Source: Bimuria novae-zelandiae CBS 107.79 (taxonomy: Eukaryota; Ascomycota; Dothideomycetes; Pleosporales; Didymosphaeriaceae). Taken from it: a DNA stretch of 64,000 nt. The stretch's first letter is position 1; the number at the start of each line of letters is the position of its first letter. This document shows, piece after piece, positions 1 to 11,880 of this stretch. A program made the position numbers and the translations under genes. Under the pieces are notes generated by a model, which was not told the origin of the DNA, searched no databases, and worked only from the letters and a program-made list of their open reading frames with translations. Where the stretch lies: contig ML976708.1 in assembly GCA_010015655.1 (NCBI GenBank), positions 163,213 to 227,212 of the forward strand, read 5' to 3'.

Positions 1-332
1 ATCACGATGCAAGGTTTGGAGGTTTCGAACGCTTTCATCTAATTGGCCATTCATATGTGGCCCGTGTACGGCAGATTCAGGCCCTGCGGGGGATGGCTGC
101 GTGCGCAAATGCTGGCGGAAAAGGTGTTCAATATCTTTCTACACTTTAATTTGGTATTCGTACACTTTTACAAATATACTAATCCTTGCAGAGCTTTTGA
201 TACATGCTTTAGCAAGCTAGAATTGGGTAGACCGGCCTTCCTCCAAAAAATGAACATTTGAAACATGTGCCGAAGATCCAAACTGAGCCTCTGAATCTTT
301 TAGTCACCCGCAAACCTTCATGGTACATGGCC
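1..332. other. Window edge, no gene recognised
   Basis: This stretch precedes the 3' end of the uS7m gene, which is transcribed leftwards, so it should hold its 3' untranslated region. Short open frames occur on both strands but none resembles a protein I recognise. I see no repeat or RNA gene. Confidence 0.4.
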
Positions 333-1428
333 TTATTTCTTCCGCGGCAGGACGATGTTGGAACGGGCAGACACACCCAGCTTGTGCACAGCATTCCTCC
401 TCTCCCACACGGCACTTCGGCCCTCGACCACGGCGATCAACTCCGACGCCACTCTTTGCGCGTAGGCAGTCTTGCCACTCACGTTGGTCCGTCTCTTGGA
501 AGCCGAGCCCAAGATCCACTGTATCGCTATTCTCCGTCGCTGCCTCTGTCCAAGGGGAACTGGGATCTGTAATGCAACACCGCCACCTGCAGCACCCCTC
601 TGGCTTCGGATTCGCAGTAGAGGCGCTACCGAATCGATGGCGAGGGTGAGGTAGAGGACAGGGTTAAGAGGCAGATGCGACGGCGGCGGGGCTCCGGGAA
701 GGAGCGGCCTTTGTGGGTTGATGGTAGGAACGGGAGCGGTACGAAGTTGTTGGAGGATGAGCGCCATGTTCTACACTTTTGTTAGATTCGACGCTCATGT
801 AGCATTTCAGATTATGACGTACTCTCTGAGCGACACTCTTTCTGCCGTGGCGCATCAAGAGGTTAGTGACCTGATCGACAACCGGATCATACCTATGCTT
901 GACGTGTCCATCCTTGGGAAGAGGCAGAGCTGGCATGTCAAACTTTAGACCTGGTACCGTAGGCGCCGCCGCTGCCGGGGGGGATTTGAATCCCATAAGA
1001 CCCATGTCGAATGCGCTGCTTCCTCCACCGATTGGCGTTGTGCTCGTAGAGTAGGAGCGTGAGCCCTTAGGCGCTGAGCTCGACTTTGACTTGAGCTGAT
1101 CCTGCATGATCTTGGGCAGCTTCTCCTCTGCCTCCTTGTCTCCCTTCACCACTTCCTCCACGGGCGTAGCTTGGCTGAGGTCCGGACCCTCTCCGCCGGT
1201 GATCTCTGCCATCTGCGCAGCTTCTTCGCTAACATGGGGAAGCGGTTGCGCATCGAGGCGCTTGGAGCGGTCGGCGGCGGGAGGCTCCTGGGGGGCTTTC
1301 ACGTCTGAGTACGTGCGAGCCTGAGTGGGTGCGAATTGTGCGACGGGACACGGGAGCCATTGCGTCTGGGCTTTCGCCCTGTATGGGATTGAGCGCGTGA
1401 AGTTGAGGAGGTTCAATCGCGGAGGCAT
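333..1428 (-). CDS. RSM7: Mitochondrial small-subunit ribosomal protein uS7m
   Basis: Structural protein of the mitochondrial 30S-type subunit; uS7 binds the 3' domain of the small rRNA. Two exons: 1428-823 and 770-333, with a 52-bp intron (771-822) starting GTACGT and ending TAG. Splicing gives 347 aa. The N-terminal third is a low-complexity, Arg-rich leader fitting a mitochondrial presequence (MPPRLNLLNFTRSIPYRAK). The uS7 domain starts at KHRYDPVVDQVTNLLMRHGR and continues across the splice into NMALILQQLR, then APLLRIRSQRGAAGGG and the C-terminal AVHKLGVSARSNI block. The intron lies exactly where family continuity demands it. I chose the ATG at 1428; an in-frame ATG at 1503 would add 25 residues unlike a presequence. 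The domain is complete. Symbol given by analogy with yeast Rsm7. Confidence 0.9.
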
Positions 1429-1927
1429 CGTGAAGTGAATTGAAAGATTGAAGGGGCGCGCGCAGCGGCTCTCCGAAAATGATGCGGAGATGCTCGCTAG
1501 CACTTCAGCGTTGGTTAGCGTCAGCAGTCACGTGCGCCAACCTCCGATCGCGGGCGGCGGCTGCACGACTATATCACAGTGGTTGCTGGAAATATCGTAT
1601 GACGTCTTCGGTTTGCGCCAGTTTAGAAATACGACAGTGCACCTGTGGGGATATTTCCCATAAATTCAGCGGTCCCCACCTGGAAACTTCGTTCGTACTG
1701 TTAGTCCACACTTGGAAACTTTATATGTGCTGTATATGGGCTCTATATTTCTTTATTGTGCTTGACTACTTGTTCAACCGTGGCAGCCCTTGACTATAAT
1801 GACTATTCTGGAGGCGCAACATGCGTCAAGTTCCCCAACATTACATATGCCGACTTGGAACATACCTAGGATCATATCAAGGCAGGATTTGCAATGTAAA
1901 ATTCTAACCACGAGGAGACCCTCGACC
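1429..1927. other. Intergenic: uS7m promoter and SLY1 3' region
   Basis: Both flanking genes run leftwards, so this holds the uS7m promoter and leader and the SLY1 3' untranslated region. I see no other gene and no distinctive motif. Confidence 0.5.
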
Positions 1928-4270
1928 TTACGAGCTCTCCTTGCCCAGCATGGCCAGATCCGTGGTGACGAATTCCGTAGCTGATAATATCGCTGTAGAC
2001 CCGTAGATGACCCTCCTCTTCTGAGCGGTACCTGCAGCGCCGCCCGCGCTCGTCCTCTTCGCCCACTCCTGGAGGTTGCCATACTCACTGGAAATGAATT
2101 AGCTTGCATTTTGAGCTTGAGGCGTGGATGAACTTACTCCATGCTGCCGCCGCCGACAGAAAAGACGATGGCTTCTGAGAAGGCCTGTCGGCGCTGGCCA
2201 AAGGTAGCTTCGATACCCATCCGTGTCCCTTGCTGATTTCGCGCTTGACTCGCGGGAGGTAGTGTACCTCGGGCATTCGCGGATCGTGGGTCAAAGTACA
2301 GGTAGTTCTCAGTCTTCTGGATGGCGCTTGAGGATGCGTTTGCCGGGTCCATAAGAGATTCAGTGATCTTAGTTAGAGTAAGATCTTTGTTCGTGGGCAA
2401 AAAGTTCTTGACACCCTCGAGAAGGCCACCAATGTTGGCGCCCAGTCCAGCCTCCTTGAACTTATCGGTAACGCGCGACGAGAGCCCGCTGAAGCCGCCG
2501 AATAGCTGGGAGGCTGTGTTCTGGGCGGGTTGTGTCGGAGCGGAGGAGATCATGGTCATGCGTGTGAGTTGTCGGACAGTGCGGACATATTTGATGGATG
2601 TTGTATCTGCGCCTGCGGCTTCGAGGGCTTGGGTGAAATTTTCCAACTCTGCACGGCTGAGTTCGGTCTCGGTCGTAAGATACCTGGGTGGTATGAGTGT
2701 TATGAGCCTGGCGTATGCATGCGCGTGACATACCATTGGAGGAATAGCCTCAACTTATCGAGCGGTTCGTTGCCCTTGTCGGAGGCTTTGATTATTTCTA
2801 GTACCTGAGCCTTGGTTTGCCTGGAAAGTTCTTCCTCTAGTTGGAAGTACTCGTCGAGTTTGCGGTCTGGATTTAGTTAGCGAATTGACCAGCCATACTA
2901 AGGCTTGATAGCTCTGACTCTTAATGCCTCTCATGAGTGCTTCAAGTATCTCCATGTGCATCGTAATGGTCGCCTTCCGTTCTTTCAATTCAGGCAACGC
3001 TGCCATCGCTCCTTTCAGGTGCGCTGCAAACGAACTTGTGTCACCTGAAAGATCCTCTATTGATGAAGTGCCCGTCTTTTTCGTGATCTCATTTGCATCC
3101 TCTTGATACTTGTTCCACTCTTGCGACACGTTCTCCGCCACTTCTGGAAAAGGAAGGGAAGAATTTCGTAACCAGAAATTGTCAGAAGCTGTGAGGTCGT
3201 ATGATTGTTTCTTGGTGCCCTTTTCGGGATTGTCGTTGTCTATTGGGATGTTCATGGTGATCTTGTTCAGATGCATTGACAGTACATCGTAGATTAGAGA
3301 TTGGTAGACCCAGCTGTGGCTGAGCATGGCTGTCAAGTCTACGTTCCGGTCCACCAGTACGAGTACAGGCCTGGAGCTAGTTGCGCCGGACTTTTGGTCA
3401 CCGGAGAAGAGATTCGTTTTTGAATTGAGAATGTGGTCCCGGAGCTTCCTGTCTAGCTTCGCAGCGACAAGTTCGGCAGGACCACCCTTGCTCGAGCGAA
3501 TGATCGGGATAGTGCCCATGGTGACCACGACAGAGAACAGTCCAGATACTATTCGGTCCACCAGCGCATCGAGCTCCTGGTCTGATACGTTCGCGCTGTT
3601 CAGCGTGCCGTATGCGCCCTTCATGCCCAACGAAAACAGGTCCGGCTCTGAAACAATGAAGTTCAGATATTGGTCGTATATCTGCGCAATGTGCTCGGCC
3701 GTGCCGTTCTTTATAGTCTGCTCCCCAAAGTCCTCAAGGAGGGGTCTGGGTACAGAGGACAGGAAGTTTATGTATGCGGGAGAGTAGAGACTGCGCGTAA
3801 GGTCGCCCGTGATGATCTGGAGGTTCGCGGCGGTCGGCTCTATGAGATAGATGACTGGCACATCGGGAATCATGTGTCTTGTGGTGTTGATGGAGAGATA
3901 TATCGTCACCCCCCAGGCTCGCAGGTCGTTCACCCGCAGGACTGATGAGACAACATCCCGCGAGAAGTCGTCAAAAACCAGCACCTTCCATATGGGCTCG
4001 CCCGTCTCGGATAGGATCGGGGTGTTGGCGGCCGGGAGGGCGCTGTTGGCATCGTCGTCGGACGGCTGCTTCGAGGCGTTCAGGTTGAGAAGGCGCTGGA
4101 TGGAGGCTGCAATGGTAGTCAGCGCATTGGAGGATCTGGGAGAGCTCCGACTTATGGAAGCCCAGCGTGAGTAGTCATGAAGCTCTCTGGACCCAGGCAA
4201 CCAGATAGATCGGTGCAAAGGGCAATTAGATATTGAACATACCGATCTGGCGATCGCGAAGAGAAGCCAT
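1928..4270 (-). CDS. SLY1: SLY1, Sec1/Munc18-family SNARE regulator
   Basis: SM-family protein that binds syntaxin-type SNAREs (Sed5/Ufe1 in yeast) and drives ER-Golgi vesicle fusion; cytosolic and peripheral. Five exons: 4270-4243, 4106-2919, 2866-2734, 2683-2138 and 2087-1928, giving 684 aa against 666 in yeast. The 28-nt first exon encodes MASLRDRQI and splices to ASIQRLLNLN, the classic Sly1 N-terminus. Later blocks are the family's FDDFSRDVVSSVLRV, RPVLVLVDRNVDLTAMLSHSW, the TTETELSRAELENF block and C-terminal FSVGGGSMDEYGNLQEW. Intron 2 (2918-2867) uses a less usual GTCAGA donor but is the only one that restores frame into NRKLDEYF. Other introns use GTATGT or GTAAGT. The 1.15-kb gap to the next gene is a divergent promoter. 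Confidence 0.93.
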
Positions 4271-5424
4271 GGTGACAGTCGTGATTTTGGTGATGGGTTT
4301 GGCGCTCGCCCGTGGTCTGCTCACCTCATATATAGTCGTATTAGGAGCGCAAACGACGTGCAGCAGTAGTGACCGTGTATTATAATGCGAGGCACGAAAA
4401 GAACACCTTTTGCATAGCGTAAATGCGCTGCCTGGAGCGCTGCAAAGCTCCAGTACCTCACAACTGCACCTTCCACAGTGGTACCTCGAAGTTGCGCGCG
4501 AGCCAATCCGGGCCTAGCGCAAGCGATGCCTTGGCCCCGCCTTCTGCCACGCCGCCCTCCTTTTGAAGGCGCCGCCCGCCTCTTCACTGTTTCTCTCCTC
4601 ACACACATCACCTCAACCGCCCGCACCACGTCGACTTCTTCCTTTCTCTCCGCTCTATGCCACTTCTCAGTGACCCTTTGCCCACTTAATAAGGGCGTTT
4701 GATTCTAAAGCTAGACTCAATTTTTTTCTCGCCTTGAGCGAGTCGTGCGTTCAGGACAGGCTGGTGGCGGCATTGTTGGGCGCAGGACGGAGGAAGGGCA
4801 GGGCAGCAGTGAAAACACTCAACCCAGCGTCTACTAATTCAGCTGCGTCGACCTCTCGCGGGGTTTCCCTGGACGTCTTGCGGGCCATCGCACAAAGCGT
4901 AAAGCAGCTCTTCGCGAGCGACAGCAGCGTGCGTGTCTCATACGCGCCTTGCTGTGCAGTTGGGTGCGATACGTCCAGTGACGCACCCACCGTGTTCGCG
5001 TCACGATAGCTAGGCTTACGTGCCGCCTAATTAAAATTCCAAAGCCAACGACTCCGTGGACAACGGGTTACGGCAGCGCGTGTGTCGGACACGGCCAGCA
5101 GCAAGCGCCTGCGCGTCTCACACACTCGACAGCTTCTGCTGCACTCGCTCCAGCACCTCGCAAGCGGAGGACTCTGCAGCAGACTGGAAAGCTCAGCACC
5201 AGCTGCACTATCGCTCATTACGGAAGTATTACGGGTCTTCCACTTCTCGCATTACCCAGACCGGCTCTCCTACACCCCTGTGAGTCAGCGCCAGGCCGTT
5301 TGTCGCTTAGTGCACCTTTCTATTGTTGCATAAAGTTCCTATTTGCCGGATCTAGGCCTCTGCTGTGGCACGGAGTGGGGCCGACCAATAAGGGTGATCA
5401 ACGAGGTCAATCACAGCCCGCACC
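4271..5424. promoter_or_regulatory. Divergent promoter between SLY1 and the PNUTS-like gene
   Basis: The flanking genes run away from each other. The stretch near 4540-4690 is pyrimidine-rich on the plus strand, as in fungal leaders. Several short open frames on both strands have no family resemblance. No defined operator is visible. Confidence 0.4.
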
Positions 5425-8400
5425 ATGGCGCCCTCTCACGTGCCTGGTGAGCAGCTTCCGCTCCAGGGACAGAGCATGTACAGCAACTCGCCGTACCAGT
5501 ACCCTGTTGAACAGTACGATGCACAATCGTGGAACAATCAGCTACAACAACATGCTGCTCTGGTGCCTGATGCTTCCGCGACCCAGTCCTGGCATCACAA
5601 CACCTACCCGACCCAGTCATACAACCCAATAAGTTCGCCGTATGTGAACCAAGGCCAGACACACCGGACCGCGTCACCATACCAATATGGCCAGTTTGGC
5701 GCCTCCACCGCTCAAAACAACTACGGACATGGCGCCAGCGTCGACCCGTCTTTGGGTGTCAATCCCAATGCAATGCGCCAGCAACAACAGTCTCCATATC
5801 AGCTCGCCGCGCAAACCACTCCGCCGCAGAGTCGACCAAACACAGTCACGCCGCAATCACTGCAGCACGGTCTGCCGGCGCAGGGTCAGGATCCACGTGC
5901 AGCAGCGTCTTACCAAGTAAGTGAACTGTTTGCTCTAATAAATCATCACTAATATCTCGGGCAGATACCTAAGCCTACGGCCGAGTCTTTTGCTCAGCGG
6001 CCTATCCCTGCATCTTTTGCCCTGCCTGTGGCCAAGCCTGTGCCTGTTCCGGAGTATGACATTCCAAAGGGTAAAACTTCAGGCGGATTCTACCTTCTTG
6101 ATCAGGGTGCGGTGATAATGGCTACCAAATCAGATGCTCTAAATAAATTCGTGACTCTTGGTACCGAGCCCTTTCACGTTCCAACAAATAGGAGTAAGAT
6201 AGATTGCATCTTGAAAATAACGAGTTCTGTGTCTAACAATGTGCAGCTGCCCTCCCGTTGTACACCCCACGCCAGTCACTGAAAGACCTCAAGAAGGCGG
6301 GCGCCGACAGCAAGAAGCTTGCCAAGAGAGCACCCCCCAAACAGCTATCTGCCGGTCGAGTTCTTAAGCGCGAAGTCAGTGATAGCGACAGCTACGACGA
6401 CTCATCCGACGATGATAGCGACTACTCGGACGAGGAAGAAGAGCAGTCGCCTTTGCCAGCAACGAAACCCGAAGAGCCACAAGGAGCATTCCGTTATGAC
6501 ATTATTAAAGCGTCTTGGTATCCTCCTCGGTCTCAGCCGAGTTCAGAGAAGATCAAGGCGAGCTTGAAGCAATTGTGGGAGATTTTCAACACAATCCAGA
6601 ACCGTTGGCGTTCGGATAGCAAAACATTGAAGGAGGCGGAAGACCAGAAGAAGTTGGGTGAGCTCCCCGTGCTTAAGCGTCGTGTCGCTGAGCAGCGTGA
6701 TTTGCTGCAGTCAGCACTGCAATCGTCGCTTGAGTTCACCCACCCTGACGTCCTGTACCACCTCGGACAGGTAAAGGGCTTTCTTTATCTCTGTTATCAG
6801 TTCCTAGCCAATCGGGTCAAGGTGTTAGATTATGATGGAGACCTTCCGTCTGCTATCATGGAGATGTTATGCCGGTGTTCAGGCACCACTACCACTGAAA
6901 TGCTTGAAGAGACCAAGGTCTCGAAAGCTCTTAACGTACTCAAAAAGAAAGTGAATGATAAGAATAAGGCGCTCATTCAGAAGATTGAGGAGGGTGCTGC
7001 CGCAGGCTCCAAGAAGGCCAAAGTAAGCTCGCCACCTGAGATGGACATCACGGCAGAGTCGAAACCGCTCAAGCGACCTGCGCCGCAAGCTACAAGTCGA
7101 ACACCGACCGACGCTCCTTCGAAGAAGTTGAAGCCTACCGAATCCGTCACGAACGGTGACAGGAAACCTTCTACAGCTACAAGTACCTCTAAACCTGTTC
7201 CAGCTGCACAACAAAAGCGTCCAGGCGAGAGGCCCGCGCCAGTACCTGTGCGAGCCCAAGGAATCAAGATCACCAACAAACCATCTTCGTTGTTCACCTC
7301 TCTCAATGCGGCCATCAAGAAGCCTAGCAGCGCTCCTGTTTCTGCATCTAGTGCGAAGCCAACTGTCAAATCATCCCTTCCTACCACCACGGCCAAGAAG
7401 CCTGCCGCAGCTCCTGCCGCAAAACCGGTATTCTCTTTCCAGGAAACCATGAAGGAGCTGTTGAAGCCCAAGGAGGAGAAAGCACCGGCGCCTTCGAAGG
7501 CAGAAAAGCAATTGCCCCCGGAGACGCCCGAGGAAAAGGCCAAACGTCTACGCAAGGAATCTCGGCGTCACTTGCGTGTGAAGTTCCGTCCGGGTGATGC
7601 ACTTGTTAGCATCAAATACTTCCATCACGATCCTGAAGAGGAGACTGGTCACGATGAGAATTTTGTTAGAGACGCTGGTGACATCGGCGGAGAAGGTCGC
7701 ATGTTCAAGCAGCACAAGGAGATGGACGACGAAGATGAGGAGGAAGAAAAGGAGATGGAATACCGCCCATGGAAAGAGCCTTCTCCCGTTGATTTCGCCA
7801 CTGTCCCAGAAGACGAGCGCATGCGGAACTACGCACCCTACGGAGGTGGCCATTTGCAACCGACCTGCCCCGAGCGGGACGCAAACATCGCACACGATAA
7901 AGCAACGTTGGAGGTCTTCTACAGCCGCCCGGGCGATATCCCTCACTCACCGCGCGAGCCGCTACTCCAAGAAACGCAATCCTCTGATGCCTCCTACACC
8001 GCCTTTGGCCCACCCCCTGATCTAGTTTTGGGCAGACTCCCTGAATCTGCGACGTCTTTGGCAGCTGCGCCTCCTGTTCCACCCATCGATTTCAGCAATC
8101 TGTCCAACATCGTGCAACAACTGCAAGGTCAACCGAGCGCGAGCCAAGCTAGCTATGCACCTGCTCCTGTTCCTGCCGCTGCGCCTGCAGCTACACCGGA
8201 CATCCACAGCATATTGAGCTTACTCAAGCAGGCTCAGGAACAGAGTACCGTGGCAGCACCGATAGCTCCCCCTGCCCCCCTTGCCCCCCCTGCTCCACCT
8301 GCTCTACCCGCTGTACCAGGCCCGATGGATTTCGCACAAATCATGGCAATGGCCCATCAACTCGGGCAGCCGGGAAACGCAGCGTTTCCGCCGCCTCCCG

Positions 8401-8651
8401 CGTCTATGTCAGGCTGGCCCGGTTATGCACCCATGCCTCAACCGCAGCAGCCAGAAATGGTCCAGCACCACAACCAGCACAGCAATGGATCCGGCAAGCG
8501 GCCACCTCCCGACGACGGTTCGGAGTCTCGTGGCCGCGATAAACGCAGCAAGCACGAGAGGGGCCCGTACAAAGTCATACCGTGCAAGTTCTTCGAGCTG
8601 GGCAAGTGCAACAAGGGAGCCAAATGCACTTTCATCCACCCCCAGCAATAA
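5425..8651 (+). CDS. PNUTS/Ppn1-like PP1 regulatory protein with CCCH zinc finger
   Basis: Likely a nuclear scaffold that targets protein phosphatase 1 to the transcription-termination/cleavage-polyadenylation machinery (PNUTS in animals, Ppn1 in fission yeast). Three exons: 5425-5916, 5965-6193 and 6247-8651, giving 1041 aa; introns of 48 and 53 bp with GTAAGT/GTAAGA donors. Order of parts: a Q/P-rich N-terminus, an acidic Ser/Asp tract (SDSDSYDDSSDDDSD), a helical domain in the middle, an RVKF motif at residues 684-687 matching the PP1-docking RVxF consensus, then IKYFHHDPEE, RPWKEPSPVDF and ATLEVFYSRPGDIPHSP, which parallel the PNUTS block after its PP1 motif, a Pro/Ala-rich tract, and a C-terminal CCCH finger (C1020, C1028, C1034, H1038). 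The order helical domain, RVxF, PNUTS block, CCCH finger is what leads me to PNUTS; a generic CCCH protein is the alternative. Confidence 0.7.
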
Positions 8652-9762
8652 CGCTTGCAATTTAAGTGGTGCCTTCGGGATCCTTTCCTTCATTTCATGT
8701 ATAATACCCCGTTTTCTTTTCTCTATGATTGGTTCGCTGCATATTCGGTGGTTCCAAGTGGCTTTTCAATAAAGCATGCATGCATCAAAAGGCGTTTTTT
8801 CAGACGCTGAGCTTTGCCTCAGTGGGTAGCAGCAGCATTTGCATGGCGTTGTCTAGGGGCAGTGAAAGGCATAGCATATAGCGGACTTCTTCGGAGGCCT
8901 CTGCTGTTTGGATGGGCGGTTATGCGAGCATGGACGCATGTCTGTAGGAACGAATGACTATATTGTAATATTCACACCAGTGCTATTGCCGTGATGTGTT
9001 TGACGTGGTGATACCGATACAATTCTTGCTCAACATGGGAAGGATGGGATGCAAGAGCAACTGCGAAGATTTCGTTCCTGAAGGATCAGAATTGACATGA
9101 ACTGATAGGCATGGATATATCCTGCTAGAGGTATCCGAAGTACCCGGTCCGTAGACAAATCACTATGTATGCTTCGACCTCTAACATTTTTCCACTATCT
9201 TGTCAAAGTAAAATCGGCCACAGCTCCTTAAACATACGTACAGACATGGTGCGCTTACAGCTTGGGTCACTGTGAGAGACGCATGCGAAGTGAGGAGGCC
9301 GCGGGGCGTGCGGCTCAACAGGTAAAGAATCCTTGTTTAAACGTGGACCTACCGTGCTGCCTGGCCACTTTGCTCCCATAATCCAATTGCAGCCCGATCC
9401 CCGCCCCAACGCTGCCGTCATTTGGAGAAAGTGTCGGCGGGGAGCGCAACGCTCAGACCAGGTTGATTAGTTTTGGTGCGCGGCGGGAAGTTCCGCAACC
9501 AGTTGCATTTTCTTAGGCATCGACATCACCAACGCACTGCTGTCCATCGAAACACGGCACCTCCAGCCCGAACCCTCGCAACATCGCCGTTGCATCACGG
9601 CCGCCGACCCCGCGCTTGCCCGCCGCCGCGCCTCTCGTACGCTTCGCTCCCCAACGTCGGGCCTTTACGCCGCCGACTCATCAGCTCATCCGGCCGGATT
9701 CACGTACTTTGCCGCCCCATCGCCCGCCGCTGCCCCGCCCACCGCTCTCTGCCCCCGGAATC
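8652..9762. other. Intergenic: 3' region of PNUTS-like gene and Btz-gene leader
   Basis: Both flanking genes run rightwards. The first part holds the 3' untranslated region, with an AATAAA at about 8769. From about 9520 the plus strand becomes C/T-rich, fitting the leader of the Btz gene. No other feature seen. Confidence 0.45.
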
Positions 9763-11880
9763 ATGGCTGGCATCAGGAAGAGGCAACCTGGCCTGGCGCG
9801 CCGCAGGAGACTGGACGACGAGGAGAACCGCTCTGTGGCGACTGAGGGCGCCGAGGATTCCCAGAGCGACATCTCGGTACCCAGCGACGTGGACGAAGAT
9901 GCCGATGCGGACAACAGCGACCTCAGCGAGGTGGACAGCTCTGCATCACTCACAGAGGGCAAGGCGAAGCGGAAGGCAAACGGCTCGCGAGATGCGAAAC
10001 GGCGGGCAGAAGTCACCAGCCGGCGGGTGCCCTCTCCGCCCATTGCACGCTCCGATGCCAACTTCACGGCCACGAAGGACACGGAAATCATGCTTAATGG
10101 GCTCACGATAGCAGACAGGCGTGGTGATGACGAGATGATGGACTTCAAGACGGGCCAAGCCGTGGGTGCACCCGCACCTGCTGTTGCTGCCCCAGACCGG
10201 TCTGAAACGTTTGCAGAACGGAAGAGACGGGAGCATGAGGAATACAAGAAGAAGCGGGACTCGGATCCAGCTTTCATCCCGAACCGCGGTGCCTTCTTCA
10301 TGCACGACCAGCGATCCGCACACGCTCAAAACGGCTTCCGACAATTTGGGGGGCGTGGTGGCATGAGGGGAGGCGGAATCGGAGGGCCGTTCGCACCGGC
10401 TGCGATGAGGAAGCAGCAGGCACCAGAGGCAACGGATTCGCCTTGGCAGCACGATCTCCACGAGACGGTCAACCACGAGGGCAACGCGCCCATTCCGCCA
10501 TCGCAACCTCATGCTGCAAACGCTGGGGGACCTGTTCAACATGCTCCTCTGCCCCACTATGGGAGAACGCAAGCACAGGTGGCGCCAAAACCCCCCCAAA
10601 CACGCAACTTCTCGACCACGCGCCATACGCACAATGCGCTCGTGCGTGTGTTCCTGCCTTCGATGAAGGAGCCTATCTTGTTCCAGAACGTTCCTATCAA
10701 GCAACATACGCGCCTGCCAAACCACCGACCGCCCCTTCGCCGCGACAAGCCCGTGCGTATATCACTGCCACCGTCCGCACCCCGCTACATCTTCCCCACC
10801 GTCGAGCGATCGTTTATTTTTATTCCACGCGCACTCAGGCCCAACCAACAAGGCTTCGGACGGGGACGCGGACGGGGGTTCGGTTCGTTTGGCGGCGGCT
10901 TTTCCAGCCGGCGTACAAGTGCATACGGCGGTAGTGTTTACTCGCCAAGCGTGGCCATGAGCAGACGGTCGTCCATGGCTCGCGAGATGGGGCGGGACAG
11001 CTTGGTGTCGCCTGCTGGATCTATCATGTCTCGCGGGGGTTATGATCCCTCACGGCCGATTGTCCGCCTCCCACCCGGAGGCCCCAAGCCTTCGAATGGA
11101 CCGCCCGTCATGTCGCCTCCAAGCGCAACACTGTCTGGTGGTTTCCAGCAATCTTACCCTCTACCGCAGAAGCCCATGTTCCGCGAGAACTTCGCCCAAG
11201 GGCAGATCCCCATGCACCAGCCCCGTCCTCAGAAGACTGTGTCGGTCGCTGGTATAGAATCGCCCGCTTCCATGACTTTCCACCCGCCACAGCAGCAGGA
11301 ACAGCAGCCATTCCACCAGCAAATTCCCGCCCACGCACACGCCGGAGCTCCACCTGTCGAGCCACAGCCGTATTATCTCCATGGCCGTCAGTCTTCGTTC
11401 CCAAATCAAACCTCGACCGGCACGCCCTTGTCCAACATCCCAGAAAGGGCCATTCATGCCCCTGCGTTCCAGCCCTTCCAGCCTGGATACCAACCTCAGA
11501 ACTTTGCTGTCCCACAGGGCTACTACTACCCGCAAAATGGGCCTCAACCTCCGTACATGCCTCCTGCCGGTATGGTCCCGATGTTTGTCCCAAGCGCGCA
11601 GCAGAATGGTTACGTCATGCCCATGGCCGCACCTCCAGCACCTCCAGCGCCTGCTCCGGCTCCGGCTCCTGCTGGTCAACCCAACACGGTCGCCTACGAG
11701 TCGAACGGCATGACCTACTATGTTGATCCTGCTCAACTCTACGCTCCCCCTATGGAAGGATATGCGCAACCAAACTATGCGGCGGTCCCCGGTATGGGAG
11801 GGATGATGACTCCTGGGCCCGATGGTGCCTACTATTACCCACAGCATATGGAACCGGTTCCCTTCTATCAGCCTCAGTAG
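9763..11880 (+). CDS. Btz/CASC3 (Barentsz)-domain protein
   Basis: Probable fungal relative of the exon-junction-complex factor CASC3/Barentsz, which binds eIF4A-III and RNA. Single exon, 705 aa. The start is MAGIRKRQPG at 9763 (ATCATGG context); the frame is open upstream with an in-frame ATG at 9616, but that part is Pro/Arg-rich and looks like translated leader. An acidic N-terminal part (RRRLDDEENRSVATEGAEDS) is followed by a KRREHEEYKKKRDSD helix and the Btz core DPAFIPNRGAFFMHDQR at about 168-184, ending with SPWQHDLHE at about 226-234. The spacer and following region have RG/GRG repeats (GFGRGRGRGFGSFGGGF). The C-terminal 300 residues are Pro/Gln/Tyr-rich and probably disordered. How much of an exon junction complex this lineage keeps cannot be judged from here. 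Confidence 0.75.
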   Translation: MAGIRKRQPGLARRRRLDDEENRSVATEGAEDSQSDISVPSDVDEDADADNSDLSEVDSSASLTEGKAKRKANGSRDAKRRAEVTSRRVPSPPIARSDANFTATKDTEIMLNGLTIADRRGDDEMMDFKTGQAVGAPAPAVAAPDRSETFAERKRREHEEYKKKRDSDPAFIPNRGAFFMHDQRSAHAQNGFRQFGGRGGMRGGGIGGPFAPAAMRKQQAPEATDSPWQHDLHETVNHEGNAPIPPSQPHAANAGGPVQHAPLPHYGRTQAQVAPKPPQTRNFSTTRHTHNALVRVFLPSMKEPILFQNVPIKQHTRLPNHRPPLRRDKPVRISLPPSAPRYIFPTVERSFIFIPRALRPNQQGFGRGRGRGFGSFGGGFSSRRTSAYGGSVYSPSVAMSRRSSMAREMGRDSLVSPAGSIMSRGGYDPSRPIVRLPPGGPKPSNGPPVMSPPSATLSGGFQQSYPLPQKPMFRENFAQGQIPMHQPRPQKTVSVAGIESPASMTFHPPQQQEQQPFHQQIPAHAHAGAPPVEPQPYYLHGRQSSFPNQTSTGTPLSNIPERAIHAPAFQPFQPGYQPQNFAVPQGYYYPQNGPQPPYMPPAGMVPMFVPSAQQNGYVMPMAAPPAPPAPAPAPAPAGQPNTVAYESNGMTYYVDPAQLYAPPMEGYAQPNYAAVPGMGGMMTPGPDGAYYYPQHMEPVPFYQPQ

